DNA from: Viola odorata
Lineage: Eukaryota > Streptophyta > Magnoliopsida > Malpighiales > Violaceae
Assembly (NCBI GenBank): GCA_963691705.1
Contig: OY829540.1
Coordinates: 50,938,158 to 51,002,157 of the forward strand
Length of the DNA: 64,000 nt
Direction: 5' to 3'
A program made the translations under genes and the position numbers. Positions 12,230 to 21,691 of this stretch are shown piece after piece. Within the stretch, counting starts at the first letter, position 1. Each line of letters starts with the position of its first letter. The notes under the pieces were generated by a model, which worked only from the letters and a program-made list of their open reading frames with translations, did no database searches and had not been told where the DNA came from.

Positions 12230-12650
12230 TGGGAAGTGAAAAGTCATATCCTTGTGATGGCCGGTCTTGATCAGATGGCCCACTAAGTGAGGGCACGACC
12301 CAACATACCTTGAATTAGCGTCGGATTGAAAGATCCTGGACGCCACCGGGGGTGAAAAGTCCTATCCTTGTGATGACCGATCTTGATCAGATGGCTCATT
12401 AAGTGAGGGCACTACCCGGTATCTTTGGGGGTGAAAAGTCCTTTTCTTGTACTGACCGTTCTCGTGGAGATGGCCCATCAAGACAAGGCACGCCCCAAAG
12501 GAATAGAAACTTATCTTAACGGCTGGGATGCTGCAGCCAGGCCATTAATTAAGGACACGGTTCTAGACGCGAGGCCAACGTCCAAAAGTGAAAACTCCCT
12601 AGCCTTGTGATAGCCGTCCCGATCCGACAGCTCACTAAGATGAGGCACTT
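12230..12650 (+). repeat. Degenerate tandem repeats after pol
   Basis: A block beginning GTGAAAAGTCC, then CTTGTGATGRCCG, GATCAGATGGCYCA and TRAGTGAGGGCAC, recurs with starts at 12236, 12352, 12431 and 12598 (spacing 116, 79 and 167). The last copy is the most diverged. Hypervariable tandem repeats downstream of pol are known from Tat/Ogre relatives and can seed satellite DNA. Confidence 0.7.
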
Positions 12651-13199
12651 TACGGGCCGATCGTGAAAAAAAGGGAAACGCGGAGAATCGTGAAATCCCA
12701 GCTAGTAGCCAAATGTGTAATCCCTGGTGAAGTATAGAGCTGATAGCGAAAGCGATTCACGCGGGTTCCAAGATGACGCCCTATGATGGCAGCGGAAAGG
12801 CTCCTACGGGTAATTACTATCCCTCGTAACGTGTTTTTGTTACTGATGGTTTACAATTAGGAATGTGCAGAATATTTTTCGGGCAGCGAAAGGAGTAATG
12901 ATCTCATAAGCAGCGACATCGTAAGACTTACCAGGAGAACTAACCCGATATCGAATTTTGAAATTTTGGTGGGACTGCTAAGGAGCTACTCGAAAAAATA
13001 AGCGCATCGGGATAACGGGGCGAAGACAACGCCAAAGAATGTCGTAAGGAGACAACTAAATGAAAGGAAAGATAGCGATAAAGGTTGTCTGATTACACCA
13101 AAATATTTTAAGGAGTTATGAACTTCAGCGGTCAAAATAATTACAAAAATATAGTGACGCTTGATCACTAAGAGAAGGGCGGCAAAGCCTCGAAGAATG

Positions 13200-15582
13200 T
13201 CAACTGTCGGGGTTCCTTCGTTTCCAGCCTGCCGCTTTAGCTTGGCGAAAACCCTCCTCTTTAAGATGAGCAGATCTTCACATGAAAGCCGCCGTAACAT
13301 CATCAGGCTTGTACGCATCGATCCCATGGACTTCCTCAAAACAAGCAACTAAAATAGCAGCAGTCTGCTCGACGTGCCACGGACTCCTATCGCCCGACTC
13401 TTCCTTCACGGCAGCCTTCTCTTGGGCCAAGGATGACTTCTCATTCTCCAAGACAGTATTTTTGGCCCTCTCTTCTGCCAAAGCGTCAGAATGTTTCTTC
13501 TTCAGCTCCTATTGAGCTAATAATAGTTGCGTGCGCTCCTCCAGCAACTTCTTCTTCTCATTTCGCTCCCGCGATAATTCCTCCAAGGAGGAGGAAAGGA
13601 AAGCAGTCTGACGCTGCGCTTCCTCCGCCCAATAATGGAACTTCATCATGTTAGTGAAAAGGCTGGAGCGTAATGAGTTCACCCTATTGACCTCGTTCTT
13701 GGAAAGGAAAGAATTCCGTTCTGCCGCAGACGCCAATACGTGGGAAGCCAGCAAAGCCGAAACTTCATCCGAGCCATCGCCCCTCAGTGCCGCCAAGCCA
13801 GTGTTACGGAGATCGTACAGTCTAACCTGATGGGTCACAGTGCCAACCCCACCTATCGGACCAAGATCCGCTACAAAGTTGAAGGTGGCACCTCCTTCGC
13901 CATAACGGTCCGACAGGGGGATGCTCGAAAGATCAAACGCCAATGGAAAAGGAGGGTGAACTTGTGTGGACGAACCCCCCGGAGCAAGGTAAACACCATG
14001 AGGCTGATAACCTGGAAAATCCTACAAGCCCTCTTGATATCCCAAATTGGAGGGATATGTGTGAACGGGACCTCCAAAAGAATTGGGCGAAACCCCGAAA
14101 GTCTCGCCTGCGCCCATGTTAGCCAAAAATTCAGAGGAATGCCCCCCTTGGGGAACGACCGTGGAATCAAAACCGTCTGCAGGTCTGTTCTCCATTCCGG
14201 TGGTGGAGGAAGAGAAATTTCTTCCCTCACCTTCCGGCCGCTGTCTCTTCTTAGAACCAGTCAGCACGTAGCCCAAATTCATGGCGCCTGAGGGAGGAGC
14301 GGAGGTAGCGACAGCAGTAGTGTCCTGCCACGAACGCAATATGAAATATAGAAAAAAGAAATCAAACCACGGCAGACATCGAAAATGTAGCATATCGTGG
14401 CTAAAAGACACCCTTACTGTAACGGTGTTGGGAAGAGGTGCGTCTGAAGAACTTGCCGCGTCCGGAGAAGGTGTAGGAGCGGCAACGCTTCTTGTTTTTC
14501 TCTTCTTTTTTCCTTTGGCAATGGCCTTAGGAGCCTTGGAAGAAGAAGAAGGCTGGGCAGGAGGAACAGCGATGGTCACGAGGGGAACGCCTGAAGGAAT
14601 GACAGTATTCCCCTCACCGGCCGAAGAAGAGGATACTTGAGCAAGACTCGCGGAAGTAGCCGGTAGCTCCGTGGGATTATCAGTAGCTTCCGTGGGATTA
14701 TCAGTAGCTTCCGTGGAGGTAGCCCTCTCCTTTTCTTCTCTTTCTTGAGCCCTCTTCATGCGTCTCCTTACGCTTTCAGGCTTATAGTTGGGATCCGTCG
14801 CTGCGAGATCACAAAATAACGTCAGCATTAGTATCAGCGATAACAAATAAGGGAGTAACGCGACACTCACGTTTAACACAAGAATGAATGTCCACTCTAT
14901 AAGCCACTTGACGGATGTGAACGCTGATTTCCAGTTTGAGCAACTTGTTTAACCAGTCTTGTTCGCATGGAGGAAGGGTCCCTGGTCGGCTCCAGACGGT
15001 ATCATCGACGTTTTGGTTAAACCCAGATCGCCACCAGGAACCAAGACCTTCGGGAAGATCTATCACAAAGAACTCCTTTTTCCAGGCATCAACGGAAGAC
15101 TCGATGTGGAGGAGTTTCCAAGTAAAAGACTTAAGAGAGTCATCGTCAAAACGGGGCGATATCGTTATCACTCCCCGGCACTTCATCGGCTTAAAAAGAG
15201 ATTTGAGCAGTAGAAGGGAAGGGGAAGTAATCCCTTTGTATTTACAAAGTTCCAGAAAAGCATAAACACAACAATACGCATTTGGGGATAATTGGGTCGG
15301 ATTCAGATCGCCAGCAACAAGCAATTCTTTCACAAAAGAGTCAATAGGAAGCCGGAAACCATAACGGAACATTTGCGCCTACAAGACCCTCCGATTGCCC
15401 GTCAGAATGCTGTTCAAACGTAGTGACTCAGGGGCAACAGTGGTCTTATAATCATCAGGGATATCAGCATTATGGGCGGCCAAATGCTCACGGAGAGCGG
15501 CCTCAGATGTGATAACACTAGCAGTAATATCCATCCTTTTCTCATCGGCAGATTTCGACTCAGAGCGGCGAGTCTTAGCCAT
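13200..15582 (-). pseudogene. Antisense gene B: PF04195-like spliced gene (four stops)
   Basis: The ATG at 15582 opens M-A-K-T-R-R. Exons on the minus strand are 15582-14871, 14800-14418 and 14324-13200. Both introns (70 and 93 bp) have GTGAGT or GTAAGG donors and CAG acceptors, and the joined frame is exact over 740 codons. TAG at 15379, 14022 and 13509 and TGA at 13278 interrupt it. The N-terminal third has the block FRYGFRLPID, LNPTQLSPN and ISPRF typical of the 'putative gypsy type transposon' family. The middle is Ser/Pro-rich with a KGKKKRKTR basic patch, and the C-terminus is coiled-coil-like (EELSRERNEKKKLLEER). The function of this family is unknown. A minus-strand TATAAAA at 15757-15751 lies about 170 bp upstream of the ATG. 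Confidence 0.75.
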
Positions 15583-15750
15583 GGCAGAATTAAAGAAATA
15601 AAAGATGAAGAGGACGATGGAGGAAAAAGGAAATACCTTTAGAAAGAAAGCACTTCGAAGAGCCCTGAATAGTGGGGAGAAAACAAGACGGCTAAAAGAA
15701 AATATGAGAAAGTGGGATGATAAAAGAAAAGGAAAAGAATAAATATTGGG

Positions 15751-15757
15751 TTTTATA
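15751..15757 (-). promoter_or_regulatory. TATA-like box upstream of antisense gene B
   Basis: Minus strand reads GGTTATAAAACCC. It is about 170 bp upstream of the gene B start codon, a similar distance to the box before gene A. Confidence 0.4.
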
Positions 15758-16190
15758 ACCCTAGTAATCGAACGAAACGGCGGATGCCACAGTCGTTGCG
15801 TGGAAGCGACATGAGAAACAGACTCAGGCAATGAGTGCAATTCTAGAAAAGCGCTACAACACCTCGATCCAGGTAAAGTTCTCAAGCATGCTAGCCCATA
15901 GCGCCAGAAGAAATGGACACGTGTGCCTGCACAATCACGACTTTTCTAATGAAAGGATAGCAAGCACTAAATACTCTGAAAAGCAGGTACCATCTCTTGG
16001 AAAAAACAAAAGCGATATCGCAAGAAAGGAGATAACGCAAGAGGGCGTTAATGAAAAAAGGCAGCTTTGAAAAGGCGGAATAAAAATCAAATAGCAGTAA
16101 AATATGAATATTGTCGCACAACGAGGCGTTATTACAAGACAAAGAAACAAATAAGCAGAAAAATCTTCTAAATGGAATAGCTTCGATTAA

Positions 16191-18426
16191 TCATGGGCCC
16201 TCGCGGACATCACAGTCGCCATTCCTAGAAGGAAGATCTCCCTCAACTTCGCCCAGAGACTTCATCCTCTTGGAAGCGTAATCGGCCAGCACTAACGAAT
16301 GAATGGCTCCCTGGCGATGGAGACTCATAAATTCAGCAATACAAATTTCCATGGTCTTGTTCTTACACCAGGCTATCCTTGAAGGTACTTTGGCCAAATC
16401 CGCATCGCGAGACGTTATCTCTTCGCGAAGGAAGATATTCTTTTTGTCAGCCACCACCAATTCCGCCTCCAGAAGCTCTATCTTAGCCTTCCCTTTTGAT
16501 TTTTCTCGAGCAAGCTCAGCACGACAGTCGTCCAACTCCGCCCGGTTTCGCTCCTGAAGCTGCGACAGCTCCGTTACCTTCCCTAAGGCAGCGTGAAGTT
16601 CTGCCTTCAAATCAAGAGAAGGCCGAACCTTGTCACGCTGATCTTCGAAAAAGTAATTTAGCTCGCGGAAACTGGCCAGCATGTCAGTCAGAAGGCGTGA
16701 ATGTCGTACTTCAGGAGGATGCCGCAGGAACTCTTCTTTGTCCTTCGAAGAAGTAAACATTTGCCCCACTATTGGGCCCACTGGCTCTTCTCGCGATAGC
16801 GGGTCTGATATCCCTAAAGCGCGAAGGCCGTCGGTACCAAGGGAAGACAAGTCCAGCTGATGTGTGGTGGGACCTTGAAGGCCTTGAAGGGAAAGATTGG
16901 CGATATAAGGAGGAGAACAACTTTTTGCGGAATCACCAATGCCCGAAATCGAAGAAAGAAACACAGGCTGAGGTTTTTGTGGGGGAGGGTTAGGAGGAGC
17001 AATCGGATTTGAAGCCGGTAAGATCACATCAGGAATAAAAGAGTGAATCGGAGAGCTAGGACCCCCACACACCAAGGGAGAGCCCACCGCTGCTGAAGCC
17101 TCGTTAACTTTGGGAGGAATGGCAGAGAGCACCTTGACAACTTCCGTCACTGGCAAGGGATCCGAAACGCGTGAAGCGTTAACTCCCTCGGTAGGAACCG
17201 CGTTAACTTCCTCCGCGGGAGGAATTGGTGGGTCAGATTTATCTTTACGAACTCTCTTTACGAGACGCTCTGTCTCGGTGGCGATCTCTTCACTATCGTC
17301 CTCGGTTGACTCCGCTGCGGGTTCACTTTTTCTCGACCTAAGTTTCATCAGTTGGGCAAGAGTGGCATGACGCAGCTCGGAACCAGTATCCATGCTTTCG
17401 CTATCACTGTCAACCTCTTCAATCACGGGATTATTTGGGGTCACTCCCTTACTGCGAGACGGTAGCCAATTCTCAAGGAAATGGGAAGGTCGAGCAGATG
17501 TATTGCGTGTCGCGACGGTTTTGTTTCTCCTTCCTCGCGGCGGAATAGGCGGACGACTAGAGCCTTCAGGTGGAGGAGAAGGAGGTAATGTCTGAAGCGG
17601 CACCACGTTCAGAGGAGCGTCACTTTCCCAGGAGGATCGACCCTCAGCGTTACCTGCCGATAAAATATTTCAACATGACAAGAAAATCGAAGCGATAAGG
17701 CGATAAAAGAAAAAACTCACCAACGACACACTCTGATAAAGGCTTGAACTGAGCAAATTCCCGAATGCGGAAAGGCCCTTCTATTTCTAACAAGGCGTTA
17801 ACATTGGACACATCCATACTAGACAGCACATCTGGTTCTCGCCAAGCGGCACTGGTAATCTCTCAGTTGAAACCACCGCGCTAATATCGAGAGGGCAGGC
17901 GAAGGGTAAAGAAGCCATTTTTCCAGTTGTCCACGTTCTCTTCGAAACCTTGAAAATTCCGCCAGAAGAACAGAACAAGAGCACCATTCCATCTTGGGGT
18001 AATATCCACTAAGCAGCCGTGACACGTCAAGGTGAAAAATGTACGGAACAGATCGAGCGATGGAGCGAAAATACGCTTCATCTCACACGAACGAAGAAAG
18101 GTGTAAAGCCCACACCAGGAAGGTGGAGTTATTTGAACGGGATTGAGATCGTAATGGTTTAAAAGTTTCATCAGAGAAGTATGAAGTGGGAAACGAAATC
18201 CGTAGGTAAACATCTTGAAATAAACCAACCGAAACGCTCCCCACATGGCATCAGTGAGCCGAGTATCCTTCAAAGGGACAAAAGGGCGGTATCCCGTGGG
18301 AAAAGTGATACCGTTCTCCTCTAATTCAGCCCTCAAAACCTCATTACAATCAAAAACACTACGAGCTCTCCTAACTTCGGGATCTAGGGGATTTTCGATA
18401 ATTGCAGAAGGTCTAGCACGAGACAT
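16191..18426 (-). pseudogene. Antisense gene A: PF04195-like spliced gene (two stops)
   Basis: The ATG at 18426 opens M-S-R-A-R-P. Exon 1 is 18426-17721, then a 67-bp GTGAGT...CAG intron (17720-17654) and exon 2 17653-16191; the joined frame is 723 codons. TAG at 17881 and TGA at 17863 interrupt exon 1, while exon 2 is open throughout. The first part matches gene B block by block (FTYGFRFPLHTSLMKLL, LNPVQITPPSW, VDITPRW, FFTLRLP). The intron sits at the equivalent place and in the same phase (phase 1) as gene B intron 1, so A and B are paralogues. The C-terminal third is a long coiled coil (LKAELHAALGKVTELSQLQE and on). The middle has charged, Pro-rich and RRNKT-type basic stretches. Role unknown; possibly a retroelement accessory protein. 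Confidence 0.78.
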
Positions 18427-18614
18427 AATGAACTGGAAAAGTAAAGCTATGGCGATAGAGAAACAAAAATACCTAGAACAGAGAACCAGTGAACCGGTCG
18501 TCGGCACCAGTGAGCAATCGCAGTAAACCCCTCGAGAAGAAAAAAGCACAGAAGAGAGAGAAGGTGAAGAATTTTGAAATATTAGCAAAAGTACTAAAAG
18601 AGAAGAGCGGGTTC

Positions 18615-18620
18615 CTTATA
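18615..18620 (-). promoter_or_regulatory. TATA-like box upstream of antisense gene A
   Basis: Minus strand reads CCTTTATAAGGAACC, about 190 bp upstream of the gene A ATG. Confidence 0.4.
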
Positions 18621-18890
18621 AAGGTAAAACCTAAAGAAGAAGCAGCCTGTGAAAATAAAACACGTGCAGAGTGGAAAAGGACGCGTGGGCAGTCATCAAT
18701 TTCTCTTGAGAAAAGACAGTTACGGATTGAAAACCGAAAGGCAGTCGCATCCAGCGAAAGGCACATTTTCGCGATAATCCTGGAAACACGAAGGGAGAAA
18801 AGCGGCCGGAGAGCAAAAAGAAAATAAAGCGTCATTTTATTATTTTGGAAAAGCCATACGGCATCTACAAAGGAAGCATGATATGCCCAA

Positions 18891-19322
18891 CTATTCGCCG
18901 TCAGACCAGGAGACGCCATAGCAGTAGACCACGCCATCATCATCCTCACCTAAAAGCGATGGATCCTCGCCAGGGAAAGGGAAAGGTTTCTCAACCCTCT
19001 CCCCCGCGCGAGCGGATGATTGATCTGACCCCTCCTTAACAGCTGGCGATACCGCTTCAACGACTGAACAGGCAGAGGGAGCCCATTGTGGTGACTCACT
19101 GGGAAGGAAGGACGTATCTTTCCTCTTCGTAGAGAAAGAGGCAAGAGAATCGAAGAACGATCTAGATGCCTCCGCAGCATTTTTCCTCCGCCTCTTGTGA
19201 CACCGACGGCGAACAGGCGGCCTCCAAGGAGGCGACGGAGGAGGATTGTCCGAATCGGGAGAAGTCGGAGGAGTTGGTGGAGAATCTCGTGCGAACGTAT
19301 CTAAAAAATGAGAATCAGTCAT
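18891..19322 (-). CDS. Antisense ORF C, 143 aa, unknown
   Basis: An uninterrupted ORF from an ATG at 19322. It is rich in Pro and Ser at the start (SPPTPPTSPDSDNPPPSPPW), then a strong basic cluster RRRCHKRRRKN that could act as a nuclear localisation signal, then an acidic C-terminus (GEDDDG). It lies upstream of gene A on the same strand. A TATTTAAG box is about 75 bp upstream of the ATG (19402-19394). I recognise no domain. Its composition fits a disordered nuclear protein, but an ORF of this size in GC-richer DNA can occur by chance. Confidence 0.45.
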   Translation of the reverse strand: MTDSHFLDTFARDSPPTPPTSPDSDNPPPSPPWRPPVRRRCHKRRRKNAAEASRSFFDSLASFSTKRKDTSFLPSESPQWAPSACSVVEAVSPAVKEGSDQSSARAGERVEKPFPFPGEDPSLLGEDDDGVVYCYGVSWSDGE

Positions 19323-19792
19323 AAGATCACAGATTACTTATCAAAGGAAAAAACGAACGAGGAGGTGAATAAAAACAAGGGAAAGAGGATCCCCTTAAAT
19401 AGCCAGAAAATCGGAAAAAAGGGATCTTCGGTCTTCCAACCCAACTCTTGAAGGTAGACACGTGTACAGCCTGGGGTGTAAATATGGATTTGGAGTCACG
19501 TCTGTTGAACTTTCGCATGAATCAAGGAAAACCGCAAAATCGCCCAATCAGTTGCCAGGACAATAGCGGCGTAGATTTAATGAAGAACAACCAGCCAGAA
19601 AACTACCCAGTGGCTGAGTCGTTTTCAGATTGGGCCAAGAATATCTCCAATGGAAAAAAGATAAAGGGCGTATTAAAGAAGAAGAACAGTTGCGAAGTGG
19701 CATAATAGAAACAGTTTATTTATTATGGCCTAATGGCCGGGAAAGTACAGTTACATGACACGGGGAAAAGGAAAAAAGGGGCGCCACCGCTA

Positions 19793-20170
19793 TCAGGCAT
19801 CAGAGCCGGCGTCATCTGGTATTTCGGGAATGTCTCTCAGTGAGTCCATGACCAGAATTAGATCATGGGAGGTGGCTCTCATCCCCTTCAAGCAGCACCC
19901 CAGCATATCCTTGCGCTGCTGCAGCATGGCGATCACCACCTAAATCCTAGCGATGGAGGTGGCCAACCTCGACACGCTCTCCAAAGGACTGAAATCCTCC
20001 AGAGACGTGGCTCCCAGCCTGGAATGGAGTGGGGTCAACATCCCTTGCAGCTCTAGGATGTCCTCAGAAGTCTTGACCAGCATGTTCTCCAGGAACCCGA
20101 CGTCACCATCATTGAGGTTCTTGAGAGAATGACCCTTGGAAAGGAGAAAGTTTTTAGTCAAATGATCCAT
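19793..20170 (-). pseudogene. Antisense ORF D, about 125 aa with one amber stop, unknown
   Basis: The ATG at 20170 starts MDHLTKNFLLSKGH. The frame is open to a TAG at 19940, then stays open to TGA at 19793. The composition is helical with leucine/isoleucine spacing suggestive of a coiled coil (DVGFLENMLVKTSEDILELQGML, VVIAMLQQRKDML). A minus-strand TATAAAT (20226-20220) lies about 50 bp upstream of the ATG, a good core-promoter spacing. I recognise no family. It is the most upstream of the four antisense ORFs. Confidence 0.45.
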
Positions 20171-21163
20171 GATGCAAGTTGCCAGAGATGAGGAAAACGT
20201 GGGTGGATGAAGCTCCCCGATTTATAGGCTCCAAGAGGGGGGGGGGGGCATGGAAAAGAAAAAAGGAGGTCCTCAAAAGGCGAGCCGTCTCGTCACCCTT
20301 AAGGATTGATAAGCCGGAAGCAGAAGCAAAGGTCGATGTTCGTATACTATCCGCGATACAGATGTTCGAAGGGGTGCGAGATAGCGTCTAGAAAAATGCC
20401 AAAAGGCACGATATTACGGGTAGCCATGACATACAAGCCATATGGTTACCGGTATCCACAGTGTAAGGCCGCGTTGGTGTCGCAGGTAGCCCTAGATGCA
20501 TAAAACCTCGTCAACATCACAGGCATCTAGTGGTATAAAGCCGCGCTAATCGTAGGCAGCTGATGGCGTAAAACCACGTTGATATCATTGTTTCCCTAAG
20601 CGGAAAAGAAAGACAGGGCCCGCGTGACCTCAAATACCTGTAAGTACAAAGTTTGCTAACTTCTCCATAAGTACCTATCTCCTCTATGTGTTTGCAGTAC
20701 ACTTGGAAAGAGGATGGACCAGGAACGTGTGAGCCCACGGCATGACTTGGTTGCAGTCCTTGACGGCGTCGCAAGTGGCCCGTCAGCAGCTCTCCCACGA
20801 CACGAGTAAAGTTGCGACTTCATAAGCCCTGTTAAGAGGCCAAACAGAATAACATCGTTGGGTGAAAGCAATGCCCTCGTAATTACGAACGTAATAGCGG
20901 CGTCTCTCGTGAATCTCTTGACGCCTCAGGAGAACATGCCTCTAGACGAGAATGAAGGACGGAAGCAGCTTGTTCGGCGAAAAGCTTCAGATTTAAACTC
21001 CAGCTCATCACTTAAAATCGATCAGCGTTGGGCAATCGAAGAAGTTCGAAGGTCCTGCGAACATATCGCCTCAGGAAAGAACGAACCCTCACCTAAGATT
21101 CAAGACGTGGACAGGGAATGACATCCCTTGGTAAACACTCGGGCTCATTTTCAGTTGGGCTTA
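20171..21163. other. 3' non-coding region of the gypsy element
   Basis: No convincing sense gene. A plus-strand ORF at 20858-21121 (87 codons) has no recognisable motif. The stretch holds the G12 tract (20237-20248) and four short degenerate repeats of about 33-38 bp (starts near 20461, 20498, 20533 and 20565; core R-TAAARCCRCG). The last bases before the 3' LTR lack a polypurine tract. Confidence 0.5.
20220..20226 (-). promoter_or_regulatory. TATA box upstream of antisense ORF D
   Basis: Minus strand reads AGCCTATAAATCGGGG, about 50 bp before the ORF D start codon. A run of twelve G on the plus strand (20237-20248) lies just upstream of it. Confidence 0.5.
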
Positions 21164-21686
21164 TGATAACAATCAAGACAACCCTAACGGTGTTACTACA
21201 CTTGCGGCTCCTGCCGGACGGATTCCTATAAGTCCCGTAATATCTCTTCATATCGTCCGGAGATCAGCAAAGGATTCCTAGGATGGTCGACATCAGCGGA
21301 GGGGGGGACTCACGCGTCTCTATACGTACGGCACCATCCCAGCCTAGGGATCCCTGAGGTTATCGCTTCCGGCACCCCCATCAGATATCGCTCATGACGT
21401 CACCTACTGGTATCGCTCGTGACGTCATCATTAGACATCGCCTAGATTGTTATCGCCAGGTATCGCCATCAAGGCCTATAAATACCCCTACTTTTCAAAT
21501 AGAAGGTAAGATCGAGATCATCTAGCAGAACCTCTGGTTAATTCATACCCCAAAACTGACTTAAGCATCGGAGTGTCTACGCCGGAGCTCCCCCTCCGGC
21601 GCTTTGCAGGTACACCCGACACCGATCGCCGCCGTTCCGATCAGACACGACACTAAGTCCTATCAAATCGACATTGAATCTTATCA
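21164..21686 (+). repeat. 3' LTR of the 16-kb gypsy element
   Basis: Starts TGATAAC, ends CTTATCA, 523 bp as in the 5' copy, and is followed by the ACACC duplication at 21687-21691. Confidence 0.93.
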
Positions 21687-21691
21687 ACACC

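Larger units (their letters stand above)
12117..13199. other. Spacer between pol and the antisense gene module
   Basis: No coding sequence is supported on either strand. It contains an A8G5 purine run at about 12212-12224 and degenerate tandem repeats from about 12230 to 12650. The antisense gene B ends at 13200, so sense pol and the antisense module converge here. Polyadenylation signals for both may lie in this spacer, but none is assigned. Confidence 0.5.
5651..21686 (+). mobile_element. 16,036-bp Ty3/gypsy retrotransposon, Tat-lineage type, with antisense genes
   Basis: Two 523-bp LTRs (5651-6173 and 21164-21686) and a 5-bp TSD define a complete copy. By eye the LTRs differ at 12 positions (2.3%), 11 of them transitions. 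The order is LTR, gag (6208-8139), PR-RT-RNH-second RNH-INT (8087-12116), a 9-kb non-pol region, LTR. The duplicated RNase H and the very long region after pol with extra antisense ORFs point to the Tat lineage (Retand, Grande and Ogre relatives). gag-pol has several stops and a frameshift, so this copy cannot supply its own proteins. If a rate of 1.3e-8 substitutions per site per year is assumed, the insertion is roughly 0.9 million years old; that is an inference. Confidence 0.93.

Noticed and set aside
12236..12650. CRISPR-like array
   Set aside because: Repeats are degenerate, unevenly spaced (116, 79, 167 bp) and lie in a plant retrotransposon.
14281..14640. Plus-strand ORFs across the antisense gene module (for example 14281-14640 and 16303-16557)
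   Set aside because: They mirror the minus-strand coding exons and have the biased composition expected of shadows.
20858..21121. Plus-strand 87-codon ORF near the gypsy 3' LTR
   Set aside because: No motif, and it lies in the non-coding 3' region with repeats on both sides.
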